This document shows, piece by piece, positions 27,603 to 41,887 of a DNA stretch of 64,000 nt. This stretch comes from Lytechinus variegatus (taxonomy: Eukaryota > Echinodermata > Echinoidea > Temnopleuroida > Toxopneustidae): positions 70,519,356-70,583,355 of the forward strand of contig NC_054740.1 in NCBI RefSeq assembly GCF_018143015.1, given 5' to 3'. The first letter of the stretch is position 1. Each line of letters begins with the position of its first letter. The notes beneath the pieces were generated by a model, which did not search any database, was not told where the DNA came from, and saw only the letters and a program-made list of their open reading frames with translations. The position numbers were made by a program, and so were the translations under genes.

Positions 27603-29477
27603 TATTTGTGTGTAATTTTTTTTTAAATTCCCCATTTATGCTGTAATAAAGACATTTGTCTTCTAATGCTGGCAAATTGACCTGGTGCCAGGAATATCTA
27701 AATTGAAGGTCTGCCTGCCTGCATACATGAGAGAAGTTTGAAGTTCACATGACACATGGTCTAAATTTATCAAGAAAATCAGCACAGTGGTATGGTTGAC
27801 AAAGGACCCCAATATGCATTCAGAGGCAAAAAAAATAAATGGAAAAAGCAATTTCATAATAGTCCAAAAGAAATTTGGAAAATGATTGCACCAATAACAC
27901 ATGAGTATAGGAAAAATAATAAAGAAAATTGCACATTAATGTTCAATGTAAAGAATGGAATAGTGCCAGATGATTTCTATTTCAAAGAAATAGATACAAA
28001 TTGTGACACAATAGTGACTGTGTGTATTTAATTGAGTAAAGAAACTATGTAAATAACACTTTATTTTCATGTTCAAAGGGAAAACACCCCAACAAAGAGT
28101 TGTTTTGGAAAAAAATCAACAAACAAGCGTAACTGAAAATTTCATCAAAATGGGATTCTGTAAACTAAGATATTTTAACATTTCACTTACTTTCACAAAT
28201 AAGTTATTATATGCACATCCTGGTCGGTATGCAAATGAGAGCACAAATGATGTCACCCACTCGTTATTACTTTGCATTCTATGACATGAAATATTCAATA
28301 ACTTTTTTTTCTCCTCATTAAATCATTGCAACGTATTATGATTCGATGAAGAGTTTCCTTTAATGGTCAGATATTGAAAATAGGAAATGTTCTTATTTCC
28401 AACTAGCATCTTGCTAATTTTACATAATATTTTACTAGTATATTTCACTAGTGTTGCCACAAGTTGTATTTTGTTTTGTTTCATTTCATGATATAAGCCA
28501 AATAATGTGAGTAAAATTACTTATCTTAAATTCAATTATTTATACTGGCCTTTAAGCTAAGTGGCATTCTGAAATGCAGAACTATATCAGATGGAGGACT
28601 TTCAGATGAACTGATGTTATAAGCCACATGACTTTGGGAGTGTAACTAACTACCAGTTGCATCACTTTTCAGATGCTCCAAAAAAAGGAATATCTTATCT
28701 ACGGATGATGAATGAAGAAAAAAGGTATTTAGTGTTTGCCAAATGTGCTGAAGATGAGCCACACTAGACTGGCATTGATGGCAGCAACATTCTCTACCAT
28801 ATTGAGGTATGTTTCAAGTTAGTGTTGGAATGAGGTAAAAATAATATTACAAAACTGGTTGAATGGTACTCCAATGGAATTTCATGTGTGGTAGGAATCT
28901 TTGGAATGTAAACACATCTAGCAAATCATTTGATCCGTTGCCTGCTACTGGAGCCTGATGGTCCGTGTGGAAAGCATATAAGGGAATGACATGTTACAGT
29001 AGTTAACAGAATAAAACCAAACGCGAGGTGTACTGTACATGATACTAAACCCTGTAAGTTAATAAATATCAGGCACAAAGTATATCTTTGGTATGTGCTC
29101 AAAATGTTCAATCATACATTCACAGTTACATAAGATTAGCCTAATAGCATAATGTGCATTGAGCCCTTTGACACTATTTTGCAATAAATTTGTGTCAAGC
29201 TGCTTCATGATTTTTTTTCTTTTAAATAGTCTTGCGCAAATTTGGGTGCTAATCTGCTATGCTGGGTTCAGGGCTCAAAATTATGCAACATTTTGTGAGC
29301 GCACGTCAGACCCTATTTGATTTGTAAAAAAAAAAGAAGAAAATTATTGACTAAATTCTTCACGAAATTCTCCCCAGAAATCTCTCTTCGAAAGCTATAT
29401 TGGTCCCTCACATACAACCTCTCACTGTTTGTACAAATTCATGTTTGAGATATTTTTTCTCTCTGAATGAAAGACGA

Positions 29478-29512
29478 GAGTCGTAACCACTAGACCACAA
29501 CGCCCCCATCTT
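29478..29512 (-). mobile_element. SINE head fragment (tRNA-like A-box half)
   Basis: On the minus strand, GGGGGCGTTGTGGTCTAGTG followed by GTTACGACTCTC is a tRNA 5' half (A box TGGTCTAGTGG). No B box follows at the right distance, so it is a truncated SINE. Confidence 0.5.
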
Positions 29513-29563
29513 TCATATATCTATAGCAAACCATGTATCAGAGACTTGCAATTGATTGCAGAA

Positions 29564-29615
29564 TTTATTGACTTTGTTTCTGATACAAGGTACTAGATAA
29601 TATGAATGTTTTATT
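29564..29615 (-). promoter_or_regulatory. Candidate SNX19 poly(A) signals
   Basis: Two AATAAA hexamers on the minus strand, at 29610-29615 and 29564-29569, lie about 95 and 140 bases beyond the SNX19 stop codon. Either could direct 3'-end formation and would give a short 3'UTR. No downstream GU-rich element was assessed. Confidence 0.45.
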
Positions 29616-29709
29616 TGAAATAGTTTTTAAAATACACGGAACCTCCCCCCCCAAAAAAAAAAGAAATGAGAAAAGATATTGAAATGATGATAGTTTACTC
29701 ATGTGGTGA

Positions 29710-29806
29710 TCATGGCATAGCAGCTAAAAGGTCTTGAAACTTAGCATCATGTATCTCTGGTACTAGCTGATCCATGGCATGATCTAAGAAAGTGAATAGG
29801 AGATGC
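29710..29806 (-). CDS. SNX19: SNX19 terminal coding exon 10
   Basis: The acceptor is CCTTTGTACAG. Encodes residues 1067-1098, with [18 protein letters not shown] (the NRHLIY-like last helix of Nexin_C), ending at TGA 29712-29710. Confidence 0.92.
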
Positions 29807-32800
29807 CTGTACAAAGGACAAAAAGAGAGAGGGGGAGTGATACAGATCACTATATACAAAATCAGTAAAATTTGCTTTCCATAATTATATTTCATTATCA
29901 TCATCATCAATGTTGTTGATGTACTTATTATTATTATTCATTTGTTGTCATATGTGCCAGATAGGCCAAAAGCAAACTAAATCACTATGACCTGTGGGCC
30001 TCTTCTCCTGATATAACTGATGGTACCAGGGTTTCCCTTAATTTTAAATAAATAATGCAGAGGATTCTTAACACGCAGAGATGTAGACTCTCCTCTGTAT
30101 CTACACAGGCCTCTATTTTAATGTACTATCCGAGGGATGGGGTGTTTTCCAGAGTAACGTAGCAAGCTATATGAAACACGAGGGGGCACAGTGAAACAAT
30201 CACCCCCTACATCCTGCATAAGACTCGAACCATTCTCTTTGGTTCAGAAAAGTTAAATTTTTACCGACTGAGTCAACTCGCTCCCCATGATGAAACTTAA
30301 TTTTTGTAACTGGAAATAAAACGATTAACATGCTACACTTTGCTCTCTTTTACACGATAGTAACAGAAATGCTGTTCATGAACAGTCAAATTAATATCTG
30401 TAAATAGTTGTGTTGTTTCAGAAGATAAATTAGGAACTTACTTGTTGAGTGCTTGATCCTGCAAGGAGTCCAGGACCAGTGAGATTCCTTCACGAAGATG
30501 GTCTTCTCCAAGAATAACACTCAGAACAGCTACAAAATAACAACAAAAGAGCATTGTGATGATAATAATATTGATGCTCAGTTCTTGTTAAGTGCATATC
30601 ACTTACGATTAACATCAGTGTATGCTTTCAAGGACACTTGGATATTATTACCTTGGCTTTAGCCAATCAAGGCCTGTAAAGCACGGAAACATTTGAATGA
30701 ATAAATTCATGCCAGGTACATATCTAATAATGATATCAATAATAATAATAATTTTATTTATATAGCGCTTTATCAATACATGACTGCTCAAAGCGCATCA
30801 CAATTATTATTACCCGGTCACTGGATTCATAGCATTTCACACAGCCTGTTAGGCGCACACTTGCTAAACCAACCACAATGACGGTTGTTTTCTACCGGTT
30901 GTTACCTCATCTGTATTGATCAAAGCTGCTATAGTTGTACCTGATTTCATGAGCAAGTATGGATCTGTCTACCATTGGTAACATTCATTAACAGAAAATA
31001 TTCATAGAACACAATTTCATTTCATTTTCATTTCGTTTATTTCCACAATAACAGCAAAGATAATTATTTTACAACAGAAATGTGAGTATAGAATAAATTA
31101 ACAATTAGAAATATTGAAATAGTTCACAAAGGTCCAGTACACAGATATAATGTATAATTGAATTTTAGAAAGTTCAGTTTTAACTTAAATGCTAGCTGTA
31201 TATTGTGGGGGAAACCTTGGAAAGCGGAGCTTGTAATTCAGGTTCCCCAAAATAATATTACAGTATCATTAATTAATGAAAATGGTATAAAAAGATACAA
31301 ACTAGACGGGACGATACAAGACTACACTAAACGGGACAAGTACATCAGAACAACTCAAGCACAAACATGGGACAATGAACAGCCTCCTGCAGGAAAATCA
31401 TAGTGTAACATTATAGTTATTTATCAGTGTAGTCTTAAGCTTATGTTTGAACGAAAATAAGCTTGGTGTCAGTTTTAAAGATTCATCTAGAGAATTCCAA
31501 AAATGGGGACCAGTATAAACAATAGTCTTCTGTTTGTAAAAAGTTCTGAGCTTCGGAAGATGGAAAGATGACGATAATCTGGTGGGGTAGCTGTGCAAAA
31601 TCTCGTTTCTTAAAAACAGTAAACTTAAGGAAGTTGGCAGCTCTCCTTGGTTTAACTGAAACATAAAGCAGCCCAGGCGAAGAGAGTACAAATCCTGTAT
31701 TTTTAAAACTTTATTGGAGAAGAACAATTGATCTGAGTGAGCTAATCTGTGTTTATGACAAATGATTCTCATTATTCTTTTCTGTGTAAGTAGTAGTCTA
31801 TCCAACTGATTTCTAGAGGAACTGCCCCAAGCTAATATCCCATAATTTAAGTAAGAAAGAATAAGGGTATTATACAAATTTGATAAAACGTTTGGAGGCA
31901 AAAAAGTTTTTAGTTTGTTTATGACGCCAACATTTCTAGATAAAAGTTTTGATAAATACGTAATGTGCGGCTTCCATGAAAATTTGTTATCTATATATAG
32001 ACCAAGAAATTTCGTTGAATCGACAATATCGATTAAAATATTATTAAGAAAGACGTTCCTGGGTAGAGCTGTGATTGAATTACTAAAAAGCATGCACTGG
32101 GTCTTTGCAACATTTAAAGAAATTTTGTTACAACAGATCCATTCATGAATACATCTGAGTTCAGTATTTACTATGTTTACAAGAGTATCAGGATTTTTAT
32201 GTGAAAAGAAAACACTGGTGTCATCTGCATATAATATGAAAGACAAGGCCTTTGATGAATCCTGAAAATCGTTGATATATAGAATGAATAATAATGGCCC
32301 CAAAAGCGAACCCTGGGGTACTCCGCAAATCATGTCATTATAATCGGAATTAGAATTGTTTATGGAGACAGTAAGATAACTTCTGTACCACTCCAAGGCC
32401 TTCCCCCTAATTCCATAATGTGATAGTTTAGACAATAAGATTTCATGGTCAATGGTGTCAAAGGCCTTGGAGAGGTCCAGAAAGATACCAAGAGTGTGAA
32501 GGTGGTCGTCAACAGCAGTCGCTATATGATTAATGAAATATAAGATTGCATGTGTTGTTGAATGCTTTTGCCTAAAGCCAAATTGTGATTCTGATAAAAG
32601 ACCAAAACTCCTCACAAATTTTATTGTACGATTGTATATAATTTTTTCTAAGACTTTGGAAATAGAAGATAAGAGAGATATAGGTCTATAATTACTTATA
32701 TCGGACGGATCTCCCTTTTTGTAGATAGGAACTACCTTCGCAATTTTCATTCGGTCGGGAACTATACCATTAACAAGAGATAAATTCATGACGTGTTCTA

Positions 32801-35800
32801 AAGGAATAACAATTTCGTTAATGATATCTTTTAACAAGTCATTACTTATTTCATCATAGCCTGGACTTTTTTTACTTTTAAGTTCTTTTACTATCTTTAT
32901 GATTTCATTAGCATCGGTTGGAATAAAAAATAGTGAATGTGGGTTTTGGTTCTTTAGAAAGCATTCAAAGGTTTTATCTGTGTGTGGTATTTCGTTGGCA
33001 AGATTTGGACCAATGCCTGAGAAATAATTATTAAAGTTCATAGCTATATCAAAATTATCATTAATAACTGAATTGTTGATCTTCACATGTTTTATAGTAT
33101 TGCGATCTTTTTTCTTATTTAAGACATCATTGATTACTTTCCATGTATCTTTTATATTATTTGAACTCGCTGCAAATTTAGAACAATAAAATTTCTTTTT
33201 TTCAGATCTCAAAAGAGTTGTCAAGGTGTTTTTATATTTGACGTATTTTTCACGAGCAGCATCTGACGGGTTTGCACGATACTTGTAGTAAAGGTTATTT
33301 TTTCTATTGATAGATCTTAAAAGTGATTTACTAACCCAGGGGTTTCGTGGTGTCCGTTTGTTGTTTGGTTTATATTTTACAAGAGGGATACATTCATTAA
33401 AAGAATCGAGAAGGATAGTCATGAAATTATCATATGATTCGTTAACATCGTTTGTAACTAATACTTCGTTCCATTTGAGTGAACTTAGCTTATCCTTGAG
33501 TTTGGCAATCTTTTCAGGGGTAATTTTCCTAACCATTTTTACATGAGAAGAGTATGAGTTGTTATCAAAGAGAGATGGTATCCTAGCGAAAATAAGAAAA
33601 TGGTCAGAGATGTCAGACAGAATGACACCAGAATCAATTTCTCTCTCAACGTTTGAAAAAATATTGTCAATTAAAGTTCCTGAATGAGAAGAAAATCTAG
33701 TGGGTCTGGTAATCAACGGAATAAATGAAAATGATAATAAAGTGTTTAGAAAATCTTGAGAGAAATTATCCTCTCTGCATTTTAAGAGGTCAACATTAAA
33801 ATCGCCCATCAAAAAGCAATGTTTATTTTGAAGCAAAGGATTAGAAAGCAGTTGTTGTAATTCATTTAGAAACGTATTATGATCGGAAGAAGGTGGACGA
33901 TAAACTGTACCTATAACTACGTTTTTTCTTTTGGATAATGTTATTTCGATAAAAACCGTCTCCATCGTTTCATTCATAAGATTTAAGTCATGAAGTACAA
34001 TGTAATGCAGGTGTATTGGAACGTACAGTGCTACTCCACCACCTCGCCTATTTACTCTATTATTAAATATAAGGTTATGCTGAGACAAGGAATGTATAGT
34101 GTGAGGAGCATCCGTAAACCAGGTTTCGGTCAGGCCAATAACAAAAGAATCTACTTTAGTATTATCTAATAATAAGCTCAGTTGTTCGAAATTTTTATTT
34201 GCACTGCGGATGTTAAGATGCAAAAGGTTCAAGTCATTCTTTCCAGCTGACTTTAAATTGTTGACAAATTGGTTCTGGGTGTAGTATTGAGATTTAACAA
34301 AGGATTTGTCATTGACATCAAAAGTATATTCAAATTCTTCTACGTTGTTGTTCATAGTGTCAGAAATATTTTGTTCATATTGTTCGTCAGAAATCGAAAA
34401 ACTGCCAGCATTTTGCTGTAATTGAAAAAGAAGGTTCAAATCAAAGTCACTGACATCACTAAATGGAAAACTACTCATGCCAAGTAAAACAAGACTGAAA
34501 AATGAATATTTCCAGGTGAAGCAAGACTACATAATCAATTGAGGTTAAACAAATAAGGAGCACCAAAGAAACTTCAGGCAACAGCTGCAGAAGGCCACAT
34601 AGAACGAATAAACAGAACATGAATTTGAACGGAAAATTTAAGCACATATAACTACAACGATAAGCATACGTGTAGATTTTCCTCTGTAGATGGCAGCTAA
34701 ATCAGCTGTGGCTTTCAGCCTATGCCCTATACATGTATACAATACAATATGAGTTCCTATCTGTATTAACATAAACAGATACAGTCATAGGTCCTACTAA
34801 GCAAAACCAAGATGAGAAAAACAAATTTAAATGAAAATAAAGATGTAATTGAAGATGAAAATGAAGGTTAAGATGAAAATGAAAATAAGAATGAAGATGA
34901 AACTGGAAACAAAAATATGAAAGTGAAAATTCAATCTAAAATGAAAGTGAATTGGAAAATGGATGAAATAAAACTGAAAACAAATGAAAATGAACACACA
35001 AAAATTAAATCAAATGAAAGTGAAATTGAAAATGGATGAAATAAAATAAAATGGAAAGGAATCAGATAAAATGAAATTAATTGAAATGGAAATGAAATGA
35101 AAATTCCAGACTAACCTGCAGCAGGATTATGAGTAAGCTCATGGAGTGCATCTGCCTTTGTTTGATTGATCTCATCCGGTGTCTTAGTTTCTCGTTCCTT
35201 TGGATGAAATACATCACCAGGCCACAGAAGATCACGTAGTAGTGACAGGTAGTAACCCCACTGAGCCTCTGTGAATAATAGCTCCACCTCCTGTAATAAC
35301 CATCTACAACAGAGAGTAACAAGTCAAGTTATATATTGAACTTGAATTAAAGTTACCTGTAAATATACCAGTTGTGGTAACGATATCAAAACAAGTGGAA
35401 TGCCTCTGGCCGTCTCACCTGCACCATGCAGTTCAATATAGCAGCAGTGCTGACTTTGAATACTACTCTAACTCGCACAAGATGTTCAGTGATACATGGT
35501 TACTCTTATGTCCACTTTTTATGAACTAGACCAATAAACTTACAGAGATATGATGGTTATTCAACAAAAAACCCCAACATGGCCAAAGTTCATTGACCTT
35601 ACATGACCTGTGACCTTGATCATGTGACCTGAAACTCGCACAGGATGTTCAGTGATACTTGATTACTCTTATGTACAAGTTTCATGAATCAGATCCATAA
35701 ACTTTCAAAGTTATGATGGTAATTCAACAGATACACCCAGTTCGGCCAAAGTACATTGACCTTTGACCTTGGTCATGTGACCTGAAACATGCACAGGATG

Positions 35801-38800
35801 TTCAGAGATACTTGATTACTATAATATCCAAGTTTAATGAACTAGACCAATAAACTTTCAAAGTTATGATGGTAATTCAACAGATACCCCCAATTCGGCC
35901 AAAGTTCATTGACCCTAAATGACCTTTGACCTTAATCATGAGACCTGAAACTTGCACAAAATGTTCAGTGATGCTTGATTACTATTATGTACAAGTTTCA
36001 TGAATCAGATCCATAAACTTTCAAAGTTATGATGGGAATTCAACAGATATCCGCAATTCGGCCAAAGTTCATTGACCCTAAATGACCTTTGACCTTGGTC
36101 ATGTGACGTGAAACTCGTGCAGGATGTTTAGTGATACTTGATTAACCTTATGTCCAAGTTTCATGAACTAGGTCCATATATTTTCTAAGTTATGATGACA
36201 TTTCAAAAACTTAACCTCAGGTTAAGATTTCGATGTTGATCCCTCCAACATGGTCTAAGTTCATTGACCCTAAATGACCTTTGACCTTGGTCATGTGACA
36301 TGAAACTCTAATAGGATGTTCAGTAATACTTGATTAACCTTATGGCCAAGTTTTATTAACTAGGTCCATATACTTTCTAAGTTATGACGTCATTTCAAAA
36401 ACTTAACCTCAGGTTAAGATTTGATGTTGACGCCCCCGCCGCCGCCGCCGTCGGAAAAGCGGCGCCTATAGTCTCACTCTGCTTCGCAGGTGAGACAATG
36501 AGTTCGAACAGAATCCAATAAGTGTTTGTATGTATGTTAAAAATATGTGCCAAGTGGCTCTGGAAGGAAATGTGTACCGGTAATTGCCAAGAAATGATCA
36601 AAATAAGCACAGAATTCCATCAAATATCGGGTATTCTTCCGAGCTAATGTTAATACACTGTCCCACATATGCTTTTCTGTGTTAGTGATCATCAGAATTA
36701 TCAGTTTTGACTTCACGATTTCACAAAGATAAGTTTACTATAATGCACTAGATCTAGATATATGATAATATGGTGACGATTAACCTTGATTTTAAAGACT
36801 TTCTAATTAAATAATTATTTGCTGCAACTACTATCTTTTATCTTTAAATCACATCTGCTTCAATTCATGTCAATTTACTTGTTATGCATTAAGAGGAACA
36901 TTAGGCAATAGCATTTGTGGTTTGACAGAATAAACATATATTTGCACGCTGTTTTACTCAATTCGTTCTCATTCTAGACAAATAATTATACTTGCTTACA
37001 TATGTAGTGCCTAAGGCCTCTTTACCCGAAATCCGAAGTGCCCTTACAATAAATGCAGCATAATTACAAAAGTGTTTGACAACACGCTTTCTTGTTTTAC
37101 AGCAAATACATAAAAAAAGATTTCCATTGCTACGCTTCTTTCATTTTCAATTTTTTATTTTTCTCATATCAACCTGTCATTGGTGTGGACTTGACCTTTA
37201 CATAAATTTTTATTATAAATCATTTTAGGAATCCAATAGATCGAACTCACTTATCAATCAGGTCTCCTATGAGAATCTTCAGGGTCCCCCGTAGGTCCTT
37301 GTCCAGGATAAAACTCTGCTGATTCAGAAGAGCTTCACTTATTACCCCAAAGATAGCGTCATAAACCTCCACATTGACCTCTGACCTCTCTTGATCCTTC
37401 TTGAGCTTTGACCCTTCGTGATGGGGTTCATTGGGAGCATCTGAACCATCGCCTTCTGACCTGGGCCCAAGAAGCACCTTGCTGTATTCTCTGGGTGGAT
37501 CATTGCCTGATGGTGCATGTTGGCTGAACTGGGAGTGTTTCTCGCTGATCAGGAACTTCATGGCCTGTTGTACATGGGACTAATTTTTAAGAAAATATCA
37601 AAGACTTCAGAATTTTGTCCCTTCTTATTCATATTTACATTCAAAATGCAAAAGCTATACTTTCAAGTTCAGATGTTCAGAAGCTCTACCCTTCTCAACC
37701 TATAGCTTCAAAATACATGTAAAACATAAAGAGAAAATGACTGCATCAGGTAGAAGATGATGCCTTTCCCACGTTGAGATCTAAAATACACACATACCGG
37801 TACTTTCTAAAATTTCAAATAATTTCGATATACCCCGGTATAGAATCATACAACATTACAGAAGATACAATCAAATTTTCATTTGTATCTGCAAGTCTAT
37901 GACAAACTATGTAAAGAGGTGTTAGTATTTATATCTCTCCATCCCCCCCTCCAACATCATTTGCTCCGGCAACAATCGCTCCAAGATGTATTTCGTATAA
38001 GATATAGAGTTAAGGCTAGGGTTGCAATAGGGTTTTACGTTAGGTTTTGAATAGGGTATAATGTTAAATCAAGGGTTGAAGTTGGTCATTTCATCAGTAG
38101 TTGGAATTTTGATACTGCAGAGCATTGTTTGCCGGAGCACATCATGGAACCCTCCTTTAGGCATACAGGAGGAAGTTTGTTGTTTCTTGGAGCTACACAT
38201 ATTAAGTTATTGTGAGAATGAGCTTCTTCTATGATTGACCTTAATGACCTTTGAACCATGACCATAAAATCTGATCAATTATATGCATACAGGAAGAAAG
38301 TTTGAAGTTATTCAATGGTTCTTCAGTAAACATGAGAAAACCCAAATCGATTTTGTATTTTTCAGATCACTTTCACCCCATTATGCATACATGAGCTTGA
38401 AATTGGTCCATCATTTTGTTCTTTAGTTATCTCTACAACTCAAATTCTAGGTATAGAATGACCTCTATGAACTAATATGTTTCCATCTGAGCTTGATATC
38501 ATGAAACTAATTCGATCACTACCTAAAACATGGTAATTTGAAAAGTTCGAAGTTGATCTAGTTGATCAAGTTATTCCTTCATCATATGAGAAAAAGCCAT
38601 TTTAACTTAAGGCATACTACCAATTAAAATAATGAATATGCAATTGCGACCAGACGTCCCAAAACCACCAAGTTGCCAGAGAAAAACCTCTGAAAATAGT
38701 CCAAACAGTAATTTGGTCTTCAAAAAGTAAACACTTGAAAATGTGTTTATCTGAAATGGTAATTCTTTTTCTTCATACTGTCAAAATTTGAAATTTTATG

Positions 38801-41800
38801 AAGATGAAATACAAGAGTATCTTTGACATCATTTTTTCCAGACTGCTTGGATGTTTCACCGAGATCACACAGTAGTGTGTACATCTCACGCTTGAATGAA
38901 TCCAAAACTTCAAACCTTGTTTTCTCCATATTCTCTCACTCAATTTCTGCAACATTCAATCACATAGTTTGAGTGGGTATCAATTGAAAAGTTAGCATTT
39001 CTCGGCTCAGGATATGCTTTTTTTTAAAGCTTAATGAAAATCTCAAATTCACTCTTTGGCAGCTTATGACTGGTTTTGGGGTGGCAGGTCACATATTAAA
39101 ATAGAAGATCTGGGGGGTGTTTCACTGAGATTGAAGTACGACTGAGAGTCACACTTAAAGGGGAATCCAACCCAAATAAAAACTTGTTTTTATCTGGAAA
39201 AGAAAAATCAGACAAGTTGATAGGTGAAAGTTTGAACAATATTGGACAAACAAAAAGATATGAATTTTTATAAGTTGTAAATATTGGTAATCACTATACC
39301 CATGGAGATTTCAAATTGGCCGCATATGGGATGTCATAGTGATGTAAGGCAAGGACTACTCTTCCATGTACTCCAATACATATTATGGCTAAAATGTCAT
39401 TTTTCCCAAAAGTTTTGTTTCAAATTATATTTTTCTTTCATGAGGACATAAAACAATATACTTCATGGGTTATATTTAGATTACTGCCCCAGGGGAATGG
39501 GTACTTAGGAGAAAACCACAAATCCCTGATAATAAAGTACATGGCCTATGGGAAAGTTGTCCTTGCCCCTTGTCATAATTTACTTAACCAGTTGCCAATT
39601 TGAAATCTACATAGTATTAGTGATCTCAGTTTTAAAGCAGCTACAACTTTCTTATTACTTGTCCAATTTCTTTCAAACTTTCACCATTCTGTTTGATTTA
39701 TTTTTCTCCTTCCCAACACAACATTTTATGGCCAAGGCTGGATTCCCCTTTAAATGCCTAGTTGCATGCTTTATAAAAGGCATGACAGCATTAGTCAGAT
39801 CATACACTGAGAACACTCACTACTGTGCATTAATCATTAAAATTGTGCTTTATATGTCATATGGAGTGTTGTGTGGCCCAGTGGATTAGTCTCCGGACTT
39901 TGAAACAGGGCCGTGGGTTCAAATCCCAGCCATGGCGTGATTTCCTTCAACAAGAAATTTAGCCACATTCATAATGTGTTATGCGCTATACAAGAACTGA
40001 CTATATTATTATCATTATTTTACCCATGGCAAAAAGAAGCTGCTGAAAATTGCTTATCTAAAAAAAGAGAGCCAACAGAGTAAATTAGAGAGTCAAAAGG
40101 GGCCTAAGCTTTCGATCCTAGCAGAATCTTCGTCGAAGGCAAAATGACAAAAATAATTTTGCTTCCGATGAAAAATGACAAAAATCATTTTGCCTCCGAC
40201 GTATATTCTGCTAGGATCGAAAGCTTAGGGCCCTTTTGACTCTCCCATTATTTTACCCATCAGCATTTAAGTGTGACTCTTAAGTCATGTGAAACACTCC
40301 TCAGTATCTATAGTAACTAAATCTGACCTCTTTTAAATCATCCAAGCCAAAGAGTCTGATCCTTGATGCATCAACTGCTACACCAAGATCCAGTTGGTCC
40401 TCTCCTTCCAGATGCTGTCTTGATACCTCAGTCTCTTCTGTCATTGGCCCACTCTGTTCATATGACTGCATCATTTGCTTTGGTGGGTCCACACGTGCAG
40501 AGGTTACCAATGAGGAAGCTGTTGGTGGCTGTGGTTGGAAGGGCCGCATCATCACTGGTCGTTCAGGGAGGATGGTTTTTATAGTACCAACGATGCCTGA
40601 TACCTGATTGATCAGAAGCTGTAGAGAAAAACAGTGATGGTAGCCATTTGATGATTGTATTACTACTACTGCAGCTGCTGCTGCTCCTATTGCTACTACT
40701 ACTACTACTACTGCTACTACTACTTCTACTACTACTACTACTAAGTAATAAGAGGCCTAGATTAGCAGATTTCAAATTGGTGGCTATGGCTGTTAGCACC
40801 CCTCGTCATGACAGTGATGTCCATCCATTTTTTACTTTATCTTTAATATGACCATTAAATAATGCTTGTTTTAATTTAATTTGGCCGTGGCGCCTTTTCT
40901 CGCCCTTTTTCCACAAAGGATACACTTTTAATAAAAAAGTTTTGTTTTGGTGGCCCGAACACACTAAAAGCAAAACAGCAAATTTTGTACAGATTTTTTG
41001 TTGTGTATTGGAATCTATTAATGTCATAACTCTTCATAAAGGATAACTACACATTATCAGTCTGGAAACAGAAAGGAACACAAGAAAATTGTCAAAACAA
41101 TGATGCTTGAATGACTGCACATCGTACTTCGAAAACAACTTTGAATTGATATTTTTGGGTTGTTGGCAATACATAGTTATTATTGATCGGAAAAGCAATT
41201 CTTTATGTGATTCGCTCTGGGGAAAGGTACCATGAAAATCTTGTCATACATTTTATCAGACAAGTCCTGTTCTATATACCACAGTAGCAGTGCTTCTCAG
41301 CCAATCAAATTCAAGGAAAGTTCAAATCTGACAACTTGTCAGAAAACAAGTGTTAATGAAATATTCCCCTGGTGAGCACTTCACAAAATGTTGTGTCAGT
41401 GAATTTCACAGACTTATTTGCTCTCAGCCAATCAGATCCAATGATTTGCAGTAGCTTACAACAGTCAATGAAAATCGCTGACAATTTGTTCCATGAAAAT
41501 GTCCCCCCCCCTGAACTTGGTTATGTTTGTGTAAATGCTTACCTTATCGATTCTTAGAGGTTTACTGGTAGTTTTCTTCACAAACTCTATATGACCATCT
41601 CCATCGATGGCCAAGAACTCAGCCATCTCTCTACTATTGTGAATGACAGGACGACTCAATAATTGCTGTGAAAGTGAAAACAAGATACATGTAAAATTAG
41701 ACATCATGTTGTAGTATACATAGTAGAAGTACAAGTTGTAGTATACATAGTACACAGTAGAAGTATTAGTTTACAGTAGTAATATATCAGTAGTAGTAGC

Positions 41801-41845
41801 ATAACAGTAGTGGTGGTAGTAGTAGCAGCAGCAATAGTAGAAGTA

Positions 41846-41887
<42 letters not shown>

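Larger units (their letters stand above)
26639..29563. other. Non-coding region downstream of SNX19
   Basis: AT-rich. It contains a decayed relative of the foldback repeats at about 28050-28330 ('gcaaatgagagcacaaatga'), a short hairpin at 27531-27602 and a SINE-head fragment on the minus strand near 29478-29512. No gene is supported. Confidence 0.5.
39112..40303. mobile_element. MITE family 5 in SNX19 intron 6, interrupted
   Basis: The left arm GGGGGGTGTTTCACTGA...GAGAGTCACAC (39112-39154) matches the complement of the right arm at 40263-40303, 'gcatttaagtgtgactct' to 'gtgaaacactcctca'. The left arm is cut by the TTAA MITE at 39159-39749. A SINE and a foldback repeat also lie inside. So this short element has been expanded to about 1.2 kb by later insertions. 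Confidence 0.8.

Noticed and set aside
31915-32148. Plus-strand open frames across 31.9-33.5 kb
   Set aside because: Antisense shadows of the LINE reverse transcriptase frame.
36083-36094. A functional enhancer from the DR1 words alone
   Set aside because: The words belong to a repeat unit; regulatory activity cannot be claimed from sequence alone, so reported only as a testable finding.
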